Positions 27,284-36,040 of a DNA stretch of 45,800 nucleotides are shown piece after piece; position 1 is the stretch's first letter, and each line of letters begins with the position of its first letter. Location: positions 1 to 45,800 of the forward strand of contig JAAETT010000360.1 of assembly GCA_024228115.1 (NCBI GenBank). Reading direction: 5' to 3'. The notes under the pieces were generated by a model that worked only from the letters and a program-made list of their open reading frames with translations, was not told the origin of the DNA and did no database searches. This DNA comes from a bacterium (lineage in GTDB: Bacteria > Myxococcota_A > UBA9160 > UBA6930). The position numbers were made by a program, and so were the translations under genes.

Positions 27284-27834
27284 GACTGGATGCGCTCGAA
27301 GGACGAGACCGTGAAGGTGACATCCAGCAGTTCCGGCTTGTCCGCACGGGTGCGGATGCGCAGGGTCTTGATCGAGAGCAGCTGGGCTGCGGATTCGATG
27401 CGGTGCAGGTAGTTGACGACCTGCGCAAGGGTCTGGCTCTTGAGCACGACCTGGACCTTGGTCTCTTCGTAGGCATCGCTGGCCGACGAGGTGCGCGGCT
27501 CCATGGACGCGACCTTCACCGCGCTCTCCCGGGCCAGCTCTTCGAGGGTGGTGAAGATCTCGCCCTGGGCACCGCCGCTGATCCGCTCGCGAACCTTGCG
27601 CAGCGGAGCGTCGATCAAATCGTATCTTGCGCGCAGGGCCTGTACGGCGCGGAGCTGTTCTTCTGCAGCCACGGCGCGTTGCCGAGCGTCGGCTGCGAAA
27701 TCGAGCGCCGGGCCGATGATGGCCAGGTAGAAGAGCGCGATGGCCAGGGCAACACCGGCGCCGCCAACCAACGTGCGCTCGCGCGCGCTGAGTTCGCCCC
27801 AGGCATCGACCAGGCGGTTCCACAAGCCTTTCAT
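27280..27834 (-). CDS. gspM: Type II secretion inner-membrane protein GspM
   Basis: This 184-residue protein has a short cytoplasmic N-terminus (LWNRLVDAWGELSARERTLV), one membrane helix (residues about 23-45) and a periplasmic domain with a coiled coil and a ferredoxin-like fold, the standard GspM plan. GspM binds GspL and helps anchor the ATPase GspE at the inner membrane. It overlaps gspL upstream (ATGA) and gspN downstream (GTGA). The assignment rests on topology, the WxxLxxRE(R) start and position in the operon. Confidence 0.9.
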   Translation of the reverse strand: MKGLWNRLVDAWGELSARERTLVGGAGVALAIALFYLAIIGPALDFAADARQRAVAAEEQLRAVQALRARYDLIDAPLRKVRERISGGAQGEIFTTLEELARESAVKVASMEPRTSSASDAYEETKVQVVLKSQTLAQVVNYLHRIESAAQLLSIKTLRIRTRADKPELLDVTFTVSSFERIQS

Positions 27835-29396
27835 TGCGTGCTCTCCGGAGGTGCGAGTGAGATGCGCACACTGAAGGTGGTGCCGCCGCGTCGGGTATCG
27901 CCGGTGATATCGCCGACGGTGAGAGAGCGGAAGAGCGGAGCTTGGGTGAGGGCCTTCTCCAGCCGGTCGACCCCGCCGTACTCGGGCAGGTGTCCTTTGA
28001 TCTGGATCACCTGGCGATCGATCGAGAGTTGTTCGAAGACCACGCCCAGGTCCGGAGGCACACGCTGGGAGAGTTCCGTAAGGATGTCGAGGGCCGAGAG
28101 GTGGCCGCCGAAGACACCCAAGGTGTCGGCTTCTTTTTCCGCGTCGCGCAATGCCGTCTGCATCGCGGCGACCAGGTTGCCCGGTACCGGACCGGGCAGG
28201 ATCTGGCTGTAGATCTCCTGGGCCGCGACCTCTGCGCGCTTGGCGCGTTGGCCTTGGAGGAACGCGTCGGTTCCCAGGGATGCACCGCCAAGCAGCAGGG
28301 CAAGGCCTGCGAGCATCGCGGTCGGCCGGAGATCGCGGCTCACCTGCCGCAGGTCGACTCGCTTCGCGAACTCGTCCTTGCGGAAATTCATGCGCGAGAC
28401 GGCCTGGGCGCTGCCGCGCAATGCCAGGGCGGTCGCCGGCCCGAAGACCATCGGATCTCCGCCGGCCAGCAGGGCGGCACCCATCTCACCCTTGGGCAGG
28501 GGCAACCGTATGGCCTGCACCGACGTGCGCTCGGAGAGGTAGCGATCCAGCTCGTGGAGGCGGGCCGAGCCGCCCATCAGGACGATTTGCGGGGGCGGGA
28601 GGTTGTCTCCGGCCTGATCGAGAAGTTCTTCTGCCGAGCCGAGGGTGCGCAGCATCTCGCGGGCCAGGCGATCGATGACTTCGACCGCCTTGAGGCATTC
28701 GGGTCGACCGGCGCCACCGAAGATGCCCTGCTCGATCTTGAGCCGTTCGGCCTCGATCTCGCCGAGGCCCCGATCCTTTGCAACGGCCCGGGTGATGGCC
28801 TCACCTCCAACGGGCAGGGTGCGTGCGGCGATGCCGTGGCCATCGAGACAGAGGCATAGCGTCGTCTTGCGGTGGCCGATGTCGACGAGGAGCCGCGGAC
28901 CGGGAAGCTCGAAGGCACTCGCCAGGTTCGCCAGTACGAGCCCTTCGGCCTCGACGATGCGGACTTCGACCCCGGCCTCGTGCAGCATGTCGAGCAGCAA
29001 CGTGACTTCGCTACGCGGCGCCAGGGTCGCGGCGACTTCCGTCTGCTCGCGCTGGTCTGCCACGACTTCCCAATCGACGACGAAGTCGTCCAGTTCGAAG
29101 GGCACCTGGGATTCCAGTTCGAAGGGCACGGCCGGCCCGATCTTGCGTTTGTCGCGGAACGGAAAGCTGAGCCTGCGACTCGAAACGCGATCACCGGCGA
29201 GTGCCACCACAGCCCCACTCGTGGGTAGATCGTGGAGCTGGAGGAACTCGCGAATCTCCACCGCCAACGAGGGCGACGGATCATCGAGCGAGAGCGTGCG
29301 AAGCTGCACGACCTCCAGGTCGCGGAGCGTCTGACGCATCTCCACGGCCTTGATTGCGTGGCTTCCCAGGTCGAGCCCCAGGATGCGCCTGGCCAT
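27831..29396 (-). CDS. gspL: Type II secretion protein GspL (actin-like, PilM-like)
   Basis: The 521-residue product starts at ATG 29396 behind a GAAGGGGGG stretch. An actin-like cytoplasmic domain begins at once (ILGLDLGSHAIKAVE) and shows VDIGHRKTTLCLC and a VLMGGSARLHELDRYL motif, very like type IV pilus PilM. After a membrane helix near residues 375-395 (MLAGLALLLGGASL) comes a PilN/GspL-like periplasmic domain. GspL recruits the GspE ATPase and couples it to GspM and the pseudopilus. It overlaps gspM by 4 bases and follows gspK after 22 bases. Confidence 0.92.
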   Translation of the reverse strand: MARRILGLDLGSHAIKAVEMRQTLRDLEVVQLRTLSLDDPSPSLAVEIREFLQLHDLPTSGAVVALAGDRVSSRRLSFPFRDKRKIGPAVPFELESQVPFELDDFVVDWEVVADQREQTEVAATLAPRSEVTLLLDMLHEAGVEVRIVEAEGLVLANLASAFELPGPRLLVDIGHRKTTLCLCLDGHGIAARTLPVGGEAITRAVAKDRGLGEIEAERLKIEQGIFGGAGRPECLKAVEVIDRLAREMLRTLGSAEELLDQAGDNLPPPQIVLMGGSARLHELDRYLSERTSVQAIRLPLPKGEMGAALLAGGDPMVFGPATALALRGSAQAVSRMNFRKDEFAKRVDLRQVSRDLRPTAMLAGLALLLGGASLGTDAFLQGQRAKRAEVAAQEIYSQILPGPVPGNLVAAMQTALRDAEKEADTLGVFGGHLSALDILTELSQRVPPDLGVVFEQLSIDRQVIQIKGHLPEYGGVDRLEKALTQAPLFRSLTVGDITGDTRRGGTTFSVRISLAPPESTQ

Positions 29397-29418
29397 GGAT
29401 CCCCCCTTCGATTCCCGG

Positions 29419-30438
29419 TCATCGGATGTCCCAAGCGAGCCAGTGCGGCTCGGCCGGATCACTTCGATCGAGCCAGGCGGTCACGGTGCGTTCTACATCA
29501 CCGTAGCGGGCCCGGGCCTCGACGCGAAACACATCGGTCTGAAACGTGAGCGGCGGGAAGATCTCGCCTTCGATGGCTTCGCCGACCGCGATGCACTCGC
29601 TTCCCTCGGAACTCTCACACAAGACGTCCCCGGCCTCCCGCAGCTCCAGGATGTCGCGAACGGTGTCGGCGACGGCCAGCCGATAGTCGCTGGTGGTGCC
29701 GTGGTAGAGCAGGGCAAGCACCCAGGGTGCGGCCGTGTTGGGGTTGATGCCGTCTCCCCCGGTGAGGGGGTAGACCGACACGTAGGGCCGAAGCGCCTCG
29801 ACCAGCGGGCCGCTGAAGCCCTGGACCAGGCCGAGTTCATCGACCGAGAGCAGGGGCCGGTTTGCGGCCCGATAGGAGGGCTCCTGACGTTGGTAGTAGT
29901 CGTCCTCGAGGGATCCGGTGATTCCCACGTTGTCCTCGTCCAGATAGTCGAGGAGGTTCTGGGCCAGCTCCTCGGCGTCGTAGCTCCGTTCTTCGTCCCC
30001 ACCGGGGATTTCCTGGATGACCCGATCCAGAACCTCGACGAGGAAGCCCTCTGCAAGTTCGTCTCGGACCGTGCCGTCTTGTACCAGTGCGTTCAGGTTC
30101 AACCGGGCGCCGGCATCCTCGATGCGCAGCCGGAGTTCGCCGCCGTCCTTCACGAGGAGAGGTGAAGCGCCCACCTGGGCCCACAACTCATGGCGGGTTT
30201 CCGCCCGGAAGGCGGCCTCGGTTTCGTCCAGGCGATCTTGCAGCAGAAGCGCAGTGGCCAGGCGGATTCCGCCCCGGGCCAGGACCTCCGAGCGCGCGCT
30301 GAAATCGCGATTGCGGACGACCATTCCGTCGATCGTCGCGCGGCGCAAGAACGTGGCGATGCCGCTCACGGCGAGCAGGATGAAGAACATCACCGCGAGA
30401 AGGGCGAGACCGGCGCGACGTTTCCCGGTGGTTTGCAT
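29419..30438 (-). CDS. gspK: Type II secretion minor pseudopilin GspK
   Basis: This 339-residue protein is the large tip pseudopilin. It has a short basic N-terminus, then GLALLAVMFFILLAVSGIATFL as the conserved hydrophobic helix, lacking the usual Glu5 as expected for GspK. A large globular domain follows with the GspK-typical helical, acidic calcium-binding region (LLDYLDEDNVGI) and NPNTAAPWVLALL. ATG 30438 shares one base with the gspJ stop (TAATG), which decides the start over an in-frame ATG nine bases upstream. Confidence 0.93.
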   Translation of the reverse strand: MQTTGKRRAGLALLAVMFFILLAVSGIATFLRRATIDGMVVRNRDFSARSEVLARGGIRLATALLLQDRLDETEAAFRAETRHELWAQVGASPLLVKDGGELRLRIEDAGARLNLNALVQDGTVRDELAEGFLVEVLDRVIQEIPGGDEERSYDAEELAQNLLDYLDEDNVGITGSLEDDYYQRQEPSYRAANRPLLSVDELGLVQGFSGPLVEALRPYVSVYPLTGGDGINPNTAAPWVLALLYHGTTSDYRLAVADTVRDILELREAGDVLCESSEGSECIAVGEAIEGEIFPPLTFQTDVFRVEARARYGDVERTVTAWLDRSDPAEPHWLAWDIR

Positions 30439-31415
30439 TACTCGCATCCCTGGACGAGGCCTGGGTCGATTCCCAGCGAGTTCGCCACTTCGTCGAAGCA
30501 TTGTTCCGCGACGCTGTCGAAGAGCGATTGGTACTCGATCGGATCCGCGGCTTCGGCTGCGTCAAAGACCTGGGGGTTCAGCTCCTCGCACTCGGCCACG
30601 GTGATGCAGGGCTCGTCTTCTTCGTCGGCCTCTTCTGCGTCTTCCGGTTCGAGATCGAGAGGGCGAATCGGCAGTACGACCCGCCGAAGGAAGGGCTCGG
30701 GCTCGGCGCCGAAATCCGCCAGGTCCGCGTCCGGATCGGCGAGACTCAGGCGCAGTTCGATCTGGATCGGTAGCTGGCTGGAGTGCTCCACGCCGATCGC
30801 CGAATCCCAGCGCTCGCTCCATTCGCCGTTCTCGTCCTGCAGGCGCACGCCAAACGAAGCGACGTCTTCGGCAAGCACCTGGACACCTGTATCGTCGCGC
30901 CTCGGGAATGCGGCGTCGAGGCTCTCGGGCAAGCGGGCCTGGGACCAGCGCAGGAGCTCCAGCGCGTCTCCGGCATCGTTAGGCGCCGTGAAGAATGCCA
31001 CCGTGGCGAGATCCGATTCGTGGGCTGTATTCGATCGGGGGCGATGAGCGCGGGTCTGGAACTTCAATCGGTCAGCCCCGTCGCCCCCGCGGCTCGCTTC
31101 GGCGAGGAAGAACCAGGGGTGGGCCAGGGGGTCGACCTCTGCCGGCTTCTTGATCAGGACCGTCTCCTGGAGTTCCCGGGCAATGCGGTCCAGGACGAGG
31201 GCCGCTCGTCGGTCGTCTTCCGTCAACTCGACCGCCGCTGCGCTCTGGCGGGAGAGCTGGAGGTAGAAGTTGATGGCGAGGGTCATGACGATGGCGGTGA
31301 AGAGCATCACGAACATCATTTCGATGAGGGTGAAGGCTTCATCGCGCAGCCGGCGTCCGGATCCGGCGAGATCGGTCACGCGGGGGCGAGGGGAATGCCT
31401 GGTGAGATGGATCAC
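30438..31415 (-). CDS. gspJ: Type II secretion minor pseudopilin GspJ, extended
   Basis: This 325-residue protein has a prepilin-like N-terminus with the FTLIEMMFVML helix (E at +5 of the mature protein) preceded by a longer than usual leader of about 28 residues. The globular GspJ domain runs to about residue 250. The last 75 residues are an acidic extension (EDAEEADEEDE) with four cysteines (CITVAEC and two further Cys) that typical GspJ proteins, around 200 residues, lack. GTG 31415 overlaps gspI in a GTGA junction. Confidence 0.9.
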   Translation of the reverse strand: MIHLTRHSPRPRVTDLAGSGRRLRDEAFTLIEMMFVMLFTAIVMTLAINFYLQLSRQSAAAVELTEDDRRAALVLDRIARELQETVLIKKPAEVDPLAHPWFFLAEASRGGDGADRLKFQTRAHRPRSNTAHESDLATVAFFTAPNDAGDALELLRWSQARLPESLDAAFPRRDDTGVQVLAEDVASFGVRLQDENGEWSERWDSAIGVEHSSQLPIQIELRLSLADPDADLADFGAEPEPFLRRVVLPIRPLDLEPEDAEEADEEDEPCITVAECEELNPQVFDAAEAADPIEYQSLFDSVAEQCFDEVANSLGIDPGLVQGCE

Positions 31416-31945
31416 GGCTCGAAGTCCTCGGCGTCGTCTGCGTCGGCTTCTTCTTCGCTTGGCAGATCGGATGCCACACTGGCCGCATCGAAGCTGAACG
31501 TGGTGCGGCGCACCTCCTGGGTGTAGAGGCCCTCCTGCCAGGTCACGGCGATCTGGATTTCGAGGAGAGGTGGGCCCGTGCTTTGGCGGTCGTCCCCGAC
31601 CAGGGCGGTCAGCGGGCCGGAATCGCGGTCCCTGTCGCCCAAGTCGATCCCCAGATCGCTGGGCTCGACCGGGCTGGCCTCGACGACCACGACGAAACCT
31701 TCGACCTCGAGTTCGCGTTGTCCCACCTCGGGTACGACTCCCCCGATCATTCCACTCTCCAGGTCGGCCATCAGTTGGCCGGCCACCCGGGATGCACCGA
31801 GCCGACGATAGGCGTCCCCTTCGAGGCGCATGCCGTCAACCGCGGTGCGGGTCAGCATCGTGACCGCGATGCCCAGTGCCATGATCGCGACCATGACTTC
31901 GAGCAAGGTGAAGCCGCGTCGCATTCGTGTGCCGCGCCTAACCAT
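31412..31945 (-). CDS. gspI: Type II secretion minor pseudopilin GspI
   Basis: The 177-residue product has the prepilin peptidase site RRG-FTLLEVMVAIMALGIAV near residue 11 and a small mixed domain, as in GspI, which nucleates the GspI-J-K tip of the pseudopilus. The C-terminal 20 residues are strongly acidic (PSEEEADADDAEDFEP), unlike typical GspI and reminiscent of the GspJ tail. It starts at ATG 31945, eight bases inside gspH. Confidence 0.92.
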   Translation of the reverse strand: MVRRGTRMRRGFTLLEVMVAIMALGIAVTMLTRTAVDGMRLEGDAYRRLGASRVAGQLMADLESGMIGGVVPEVGQRELEVEGFVVVVEASPVEPSDLGIDLGDRDRDSGPLTALVGDDRQSTGPPLLEIQIAVTWQEGLYTQEVRRTTFSFDAASVASDLPSEEEADADDAEDFEP

Positions 31946-32516
31946 CGACGCGCTCGATTCCGATTCGATCGGCCAGGGGAGGAAGGTTCAGGAGGACCCT
32001 GTTGCCGCCGTCGGCTTCGATCCAGACCTGCGTGGCCTCGCTGCTGCCGTCCCAGGCGAAGGGTACGGATATCTGGCCGCGCTCGATGCGGCCTTCGGAA
32101 GTTTCGACAGCGGTGAGCCAGACCCCACGTGCGGGTGCATACGGCCGGCCGGAGGGGCCCGCCGCGGGCGCGTAGCGGGTTTCCTCGCCGCGGGGTGCAA
32201 CCAGGGGTAGTTCGCGGGCCTCCGCCCAGCCTTCTTCGGGTTCGCCAGTATCCCCTGCCGTGGCTCCAAGGCTCTCGAGCCAGTAGCGCTGGGCGTCCAG
32301 ATCCAGGATCACCCGCTGGGGCCGGCCGGTCATGACTGCGCGCTGGCGCCCGAACGCGAGCAGGGCTCCCAGGGATTCCGCTTCCTGCAGGCTCGCGCGT
32401 CCCGAACGCAAGCCGAGGTTCGGAATCGCGGCGGCCGCCACCAGCGCGATCAGCAGCACCACCGCGATCGTCTCGATCAGGGTGAACCCGCCGGAAGGGG
32501 GGCGGCGCGGTTGCAT
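31938..32516 (-). CDS. gspH: Type II secretion minor pseudopilin GspH
   Basis: The 192-residue product has the prepilin site GG-FTLIETIAVVLLIALVAAAA near residue 10, followed by a domain with the GspH/FimT-like LLAFGRQRAVMTGRPQRVILDLD segment. GspH is a minor pseudopilin of the type II secretion pseudopilus. Its ATG at 32516 shares a base with the gspG stop (TGATG). Confidence 0.92.
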   Translation of the reverse strand: MQPRRPPSGGFTLIETIAVVLLIALVAAAAIPNLGLRSGRASLQEAESLGALLAFGRQRAVMTGRPQRVILDLDAQRYWLESLGATAGDTGEPEEGWAEARELPLVAPRGEETRYAPAAGPSGRPYAPARGVWLTAVETSEGRIERGQISVPFAWDGSSEATQVWIEADGGNRVLLNLPPLADRIGIERVDG

Positions 32517-32998
32517 CAGCCTGCCTGGGCGTCCCAGTTGCCGATGTCGCCGTTCGTGTCGGAGCCGCCGGGCTGGCCGTCGGCACCGAGGGACCAGATA
32601 TCGAACTGTTCCGGGTTGTGGTTCCCCGGCGACTGATACAGGAAGGCCTCACCCCAGGCGTCGAGGGGCAGGGTCTTGCTCGACAGGTAGCCCCCAGGGC
32701 GGTAGTTCCGCGCCTCGGGACCCGCCGTCGGGCGTGTGATCAGGGCACCCAGCCCTTGCTCGCTGGTCGGAAAGCGCCCCGTGTCCATCTGATAGAACGC
32801 CAGGGCCGATTCGATCGTCTTGATCTGCACCTTCGTCGTCTGGATGCGCGCGACGTTGATGCGATCGAAGACGGCGGTACCGACCAGGCCCATCAGCAAG
32901 GCCATGATCACGACCACCGCCATGATCTCGATCAGCGAGAAGCCTCGTTGGCGACGGGAGCGGCGGCGGCGCACGTCGTGGAGGTCGGGGGTGGACAT
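32516..32998 (-). CDS. gspG: Type II secretion major pseudopilin GspG
   Basis: This 160-residue protein is the major pseudopilin. It has a basic leader, the cleavage site RG-FSLIEIMAVVVIMALL near residue 19, and the strongly conserved GspG body: DTGRFPTSEQGLGALITRP, YLSSKTLPLDAWG, and the calcium loop near SLGADGQPGGSDTNGDI. The start at ATG 32998 lies 21 bases after gspF with AGAGGAGA before it. Pseudopilus polymerisation drives substrate through the secretin. Confidence 0.97.
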   Translation of the reverse strand: MSTPDLHDVRRRRSRRQRGFSLIEIMAVVVIMALLMGLVGTAVFDRINVARIQTTKVQIKTIESALAFYQMDTGRFPTSEQGLGALITRPTAGPEARNYRPGGYLSSKTLPLDAWGEAFLYQSPGNHNPEQFDIWSLGADGQPGGSDTNGDIGNWDAQAG

Positions 32999-33019
32999 CG
33001 GAGGTTCTCCTCTAGCGGT

Positions 33020-34258
33020 TCATTGGATCGAGCTGGTGAGCTCGAGCAGCGGTACGAGCGTCGAGAGCATGATGACCAACACCACGCCGACCATGACCAG
33101 GATCAGAAGGGGCTCGAGCAAGGCGGTGATGCGGGTGACCGTGTTCTCCACCTGCTCCTCGTAGGTGTCGGCCACCTTGGCGAGCATTCCGGCGAGATCG
33201 CCGCTGCGTTCTCCGACGTCGACCATATGCGTGACGAGGGGAGGGAAGTGGCCGCTGGCCCGCAGCGGTGCGGCGATGGAAGCGCCGCCGGTGATCGAGG
33301 TGCGGGCTTCTTCGACCGCCTCTCCGATCACCGCGTTGGCGGCCACGTGCCGCGAGATATCGAGAGAGCGCACGATCGGAATGCCACCGGCCAGCAGTGT
33401 TGAGAGGGTGCGCGTGAAGCGTGAAATGGCGAGCTGGCGAACGATCTTGCCGAAGAGCGGGATCCGCAGGAGGAAGCCGTCCCAGCGGTAACGCCCCTTC
33501 TCGGTGGCGATGAAGGCGCGAAGGGCGGTGATGCCTCCGACGAGCCCGATTCCCACGGCCCACCACCAGCTGCGCAGGAAATCGGAGAGACCGATCACGG
33601 CTCTCGTGTAGATCGGCAGTTCGCGGTCGAGGCTCTCGAGCAGCTGGGTGATCTGCGGCAGCACGATCGTGACCAGGACGATCACCACCGCGACGGCGAC
33701 GAGCATCATCACGGCCGGATACAGCAAGATCGAAATGACCTTGTTGGCGGTTCGCACCTGGCCTTCCAGGTAGTCGGCCAACCGGTCGAGGACGGTTTCG
33801 AGGGCACCACCGGTTTCGCCGGCGCGCACCATGCTGACGAAGAGATTGTTGAAGGGGCCGGCGGAAGCCATCGCGTCGGCCAGGCTGGCGCCTTCGTTCA
33901 CCCGGTCGCGAACGATGCTGAAAACGCTCTTCAAGCGCGCGTTTTCGATCTGCTCGGTCAGGGCTCCGAGGGATTCGACCAGCGGAATACCCGCACCTAA
34001 CAAGGTGGCGAGTTGGCGGGTCGCCAGGGCCAGGTCGGTGCCCGAGACACGTTTGAAGAGAGCGGTCCTCTTGGAGGGCGTGCTGGCCTGGCTGTGGGTC
34101 CGCGTGGGTGTCGCGGCCGCCGAGCTTTCCAGCAGCTCGGTCAGGAAGACGCCGTCGCGGCGAAGCTTCTGGCGGGCGGTCCGGTCGCTATCCGCGTCGA
34201 CGAATCCCTTCGTCGCGCGGCCGCCTTCGGTAACGCCTTTGAATTGATAGACCGGCAC
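33020..34258 (-). CDS. gspF: Type II secretion platform protein GspF
   Basis: The 412-residue product begins at GTG 34258 behind GGGAGG, with VYQFKGVTEGG, the usual GspF N-terminus. Two copies of the GspF cytoplasmic domain (LATRQLATLLGAGIPLVESL and FTRTLSTLLAGGIPIVRSLD) are each followed by membrane helices. The longer upstream frame is a shadow of gspE. GspF is the inner-membrane platform that links GspE ATPase to pseudopilin assembly. The gap to gspE is 20 bases. Confidence 0.97.
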   Translation of the reverse strand: MPVYQFKGVTEGGRATKGFVDADSDRTARQKLRRDGVFLTELLESSAAATPTRTHSQASTPSKRTALFKRVSGTDLALATRQLATLLGAGIPLVESLGALTEQIENARLKSVFSIVRDRVNEGASLADAMASAGPFNNLFVSMVRAGETGGALETVLDRLADYLEGQVRTANKVISILLYPAVMMLVAVAVVIVLVTIVLPQITQLLESLDRELPIYTRAVIGLSDFLRSWWWAVGIGLVGGITALRAFIATEKGRYRWDGFLLRIPLFGKIVRQLAISRFTRTLSTLLAGGIPIVRSLDISRHVAANAVIGEAVEEARTSITGGASIAAPLRASGHFPPLVTHMVDVGERSGDLAGMLAKVADTYEEQVENTVTRITALLEPLLILVMVGVVLVIMLSTLVPLLELTSSIQ

Positions 34259-34278
34259 GCCGCTGGCCTCCCGAAGGG

Positions 34279-36012
34279 TCAGGCCGCGGCCATCCCTTCC
34301 TCTTCTTCCGTGGCGCGCACGACCTCCTCCAGGGAGGTCACTCCGGCGAGTACCTTGCGGGCCCCGTCGACACGCAGGGTCTGCATGCCGCTCTGCGCCG
34401 CCAGGCGTTTGATCGCCTTGGCGTCGACGTTCTGGGTTACGAGGTTGCGGATGGCGTCGTCCACGATCATGAGTTCGAAAATGCCGACACGCCCGGCATA
34501 GCCGGTATCGTGGCACTGAGAGCAACCGGCTGCGCGGTAGATCTGGAGCTTGTCCTTGGCACGGATGCCGACCTCGGCCAACTCCTCGGGGGTGGGCTCG
34601 TAGGCGACACGACATTCCTTGCAGAGCACACGGACCAATCGCTGGGCGAGTACGGCCGAGAGCGAGGAAGCGACCAGGTAGGCCTCGACGCCCATGTCCA
34701 CGAGCCGGGTAATGGCACTCGGGGCATCGTTGGTATGCAGGGTCGAGAACACCAGGTGGCCTGTGAGGGAGGCCTGGATCGCGATCTCTGCGGTCTCGAG
34801 ATCGCGGATCTCGCCGACCAGCACCACATTCGGATCCTGGCGCAGCACGGTGCGGAGAGCGCTGGCGAAGGTCAGGCCGATCTTCGGGTTGACCTCGATC
34901 TGGCCCACGCCAGGTAGCTGGATCTCGACCGGATCGTCGATGGTGATGATATTCGTATCGTTGCGGTTCACGCGGGAGAGCGCGCCGTAGAGGGTGGTGG
35001 TCTTGCCACTACCGGTCGGGCCTGTCACCAGGATGATGCCGTTCGGGCGCTGGATGAGCCTGTTCCACACCTCGAGCTTCTGCTTGTCGAAGCCCAGGTG
35101 CTCGAGATCGAGCATGTCGGTGGTGCGCGGCAAGAGCCGAAGGACCAGACGCTCACCGTGGGCGACGGGAACGGTCGAGAGGCGCACGTCGTAATCGCGA
35201 CCGGCGATCTTGAGGCGGATCCGCCCATCCTGCGGAAGGCGTTTCTCCGCGATATCGAGACCGCCGAGGATCTTGATGCGCGACACGACCGAAGGAAGCA
35301 ACGCCTTCGGCAGCGGGCTGACCGGTTCGTAGAGCATGTTGTCGACCCGGAAGCGGACGCGGATCTCCTTCTCGAAGGGCTCGATGTGGATATCGCTGGC
35401 CCGCTCCTTCACCGCCTGCTGCACGAGTGAATCGACCAGGCGGATGATCGGCGCCTCGTCATCGGCGTCGAGCAGATCCTCGGGCTCGGCAGAAAGTTCG
35501 CTGGCGACCGCAGCGAAGTCGTCCGCCGCATCTTCGAGAATCGAATCGAGAGCGCCGGCTCCGCCCCGATCGTAGACCTGGTTGATGGCCGCCATCACTT
35601 CGCGGCGTCCGACCAGTTCGGTCTCGATGTCTGCGCCGTCGAAGAGCAGGCGCAGGTCGTCGAGGCAGGCGGTGTCGTAGGGGTTGGAGATGGCGATGCG
35701 TACCGAACCGTCGTCGGTGCGGCCGACGGGCAGCAGACCGTGGGTCTTGGCAAAGGCAATCGGCAGCTTCTCTGCCAACACCTCGTCCACATCGTCGGGC
35801 GTGATCGAAGGTCGGACCTTCAGGCCGAGCTGGTTGCCGATGGCCCCGAGCAGCTGGTCCTCGGACAAGAAGCCCAGGCGCAGCAGATGCTCGGTCAACC
35901 GGCCGCCTTCGTCCTGCTGGCGGCGAAGGGCTTCCTCGAGCTGGTCGAGGGTCAGCGGCGTGGTCCGCAACAGGACCTCACGCAGGCCCAGGCGCTCGTC
36001 GATGGGGTTCAA
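34279..36012 (-). CDS. gspE: Type II secretion ATPase GspE
   Basis: This 577-residue ATPase has an N1E/N2E N-terminal domain, Walker A GPTGSGKTTTLY at residues 331-342, an Asp box (IITIDDPVE), Walker B (VLVGEIRDLETA) and His box (FSTLHTNDA). The tetracysteine zinc motif (CKEC then CSQC) near residues 465-500 is intact. It powers pseudopilus assembly. The start is TTG 36012, 28 bases after gspD. All motifs are intact. Confidence 0.97.
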   Translation of the reverse strand: MNPIDERLGLREVLLRTTPLTLDQLEEALRRQQDEGGRLTEHLLRLGFLSEDQLLGAIGNQLGLKVRPSITPDDVDEVLAEKLPIAFAKTHGLLPVGRTDDGSVRIAISNPYDTACLDDLRLLFDGADIETELVGRREVMAAINQVYDRGGAGALDSILEDAADDFAAVASELSAEPEDLLDADDEAPIIRLVDSLVQQAVKERASDIHIEPFEKEIRVRFRVDNMLYEPVSPLPKALLPSVVSRIKILGGLDIAEKRLPQDGRIRLKIAGRDYDVRLSTVPVAHGERLVLRLLPRTTDMLDLEHLGFDKQKLEVWNRLIQRPNGIILVTGPTGSGKTTTLYGALSRVNRNDTNIITIDDPVEIQLPGVGQIEVNPKIGLTFASALRTVLRQDPNVVLVGEIRDLETAEIAIQASLTGHLVFSTLHTNDAPSAITRLVDMGVEAYLVASSLSAVLAQRLVRVLCKECRVAYEPTPEELAEVGIRAKDKLQIYRAAGCSQCHDTGYAGRVGIFELMIVDDAIRNLVTQNVDAKAIKRLAAQSGMQTLRVDGARKVLAGVTSLEEVVRATEEEEGMAAA

Positions 36013-36040
36013 GGGATACTCTCGAAGAAGTGGGTGGTGT

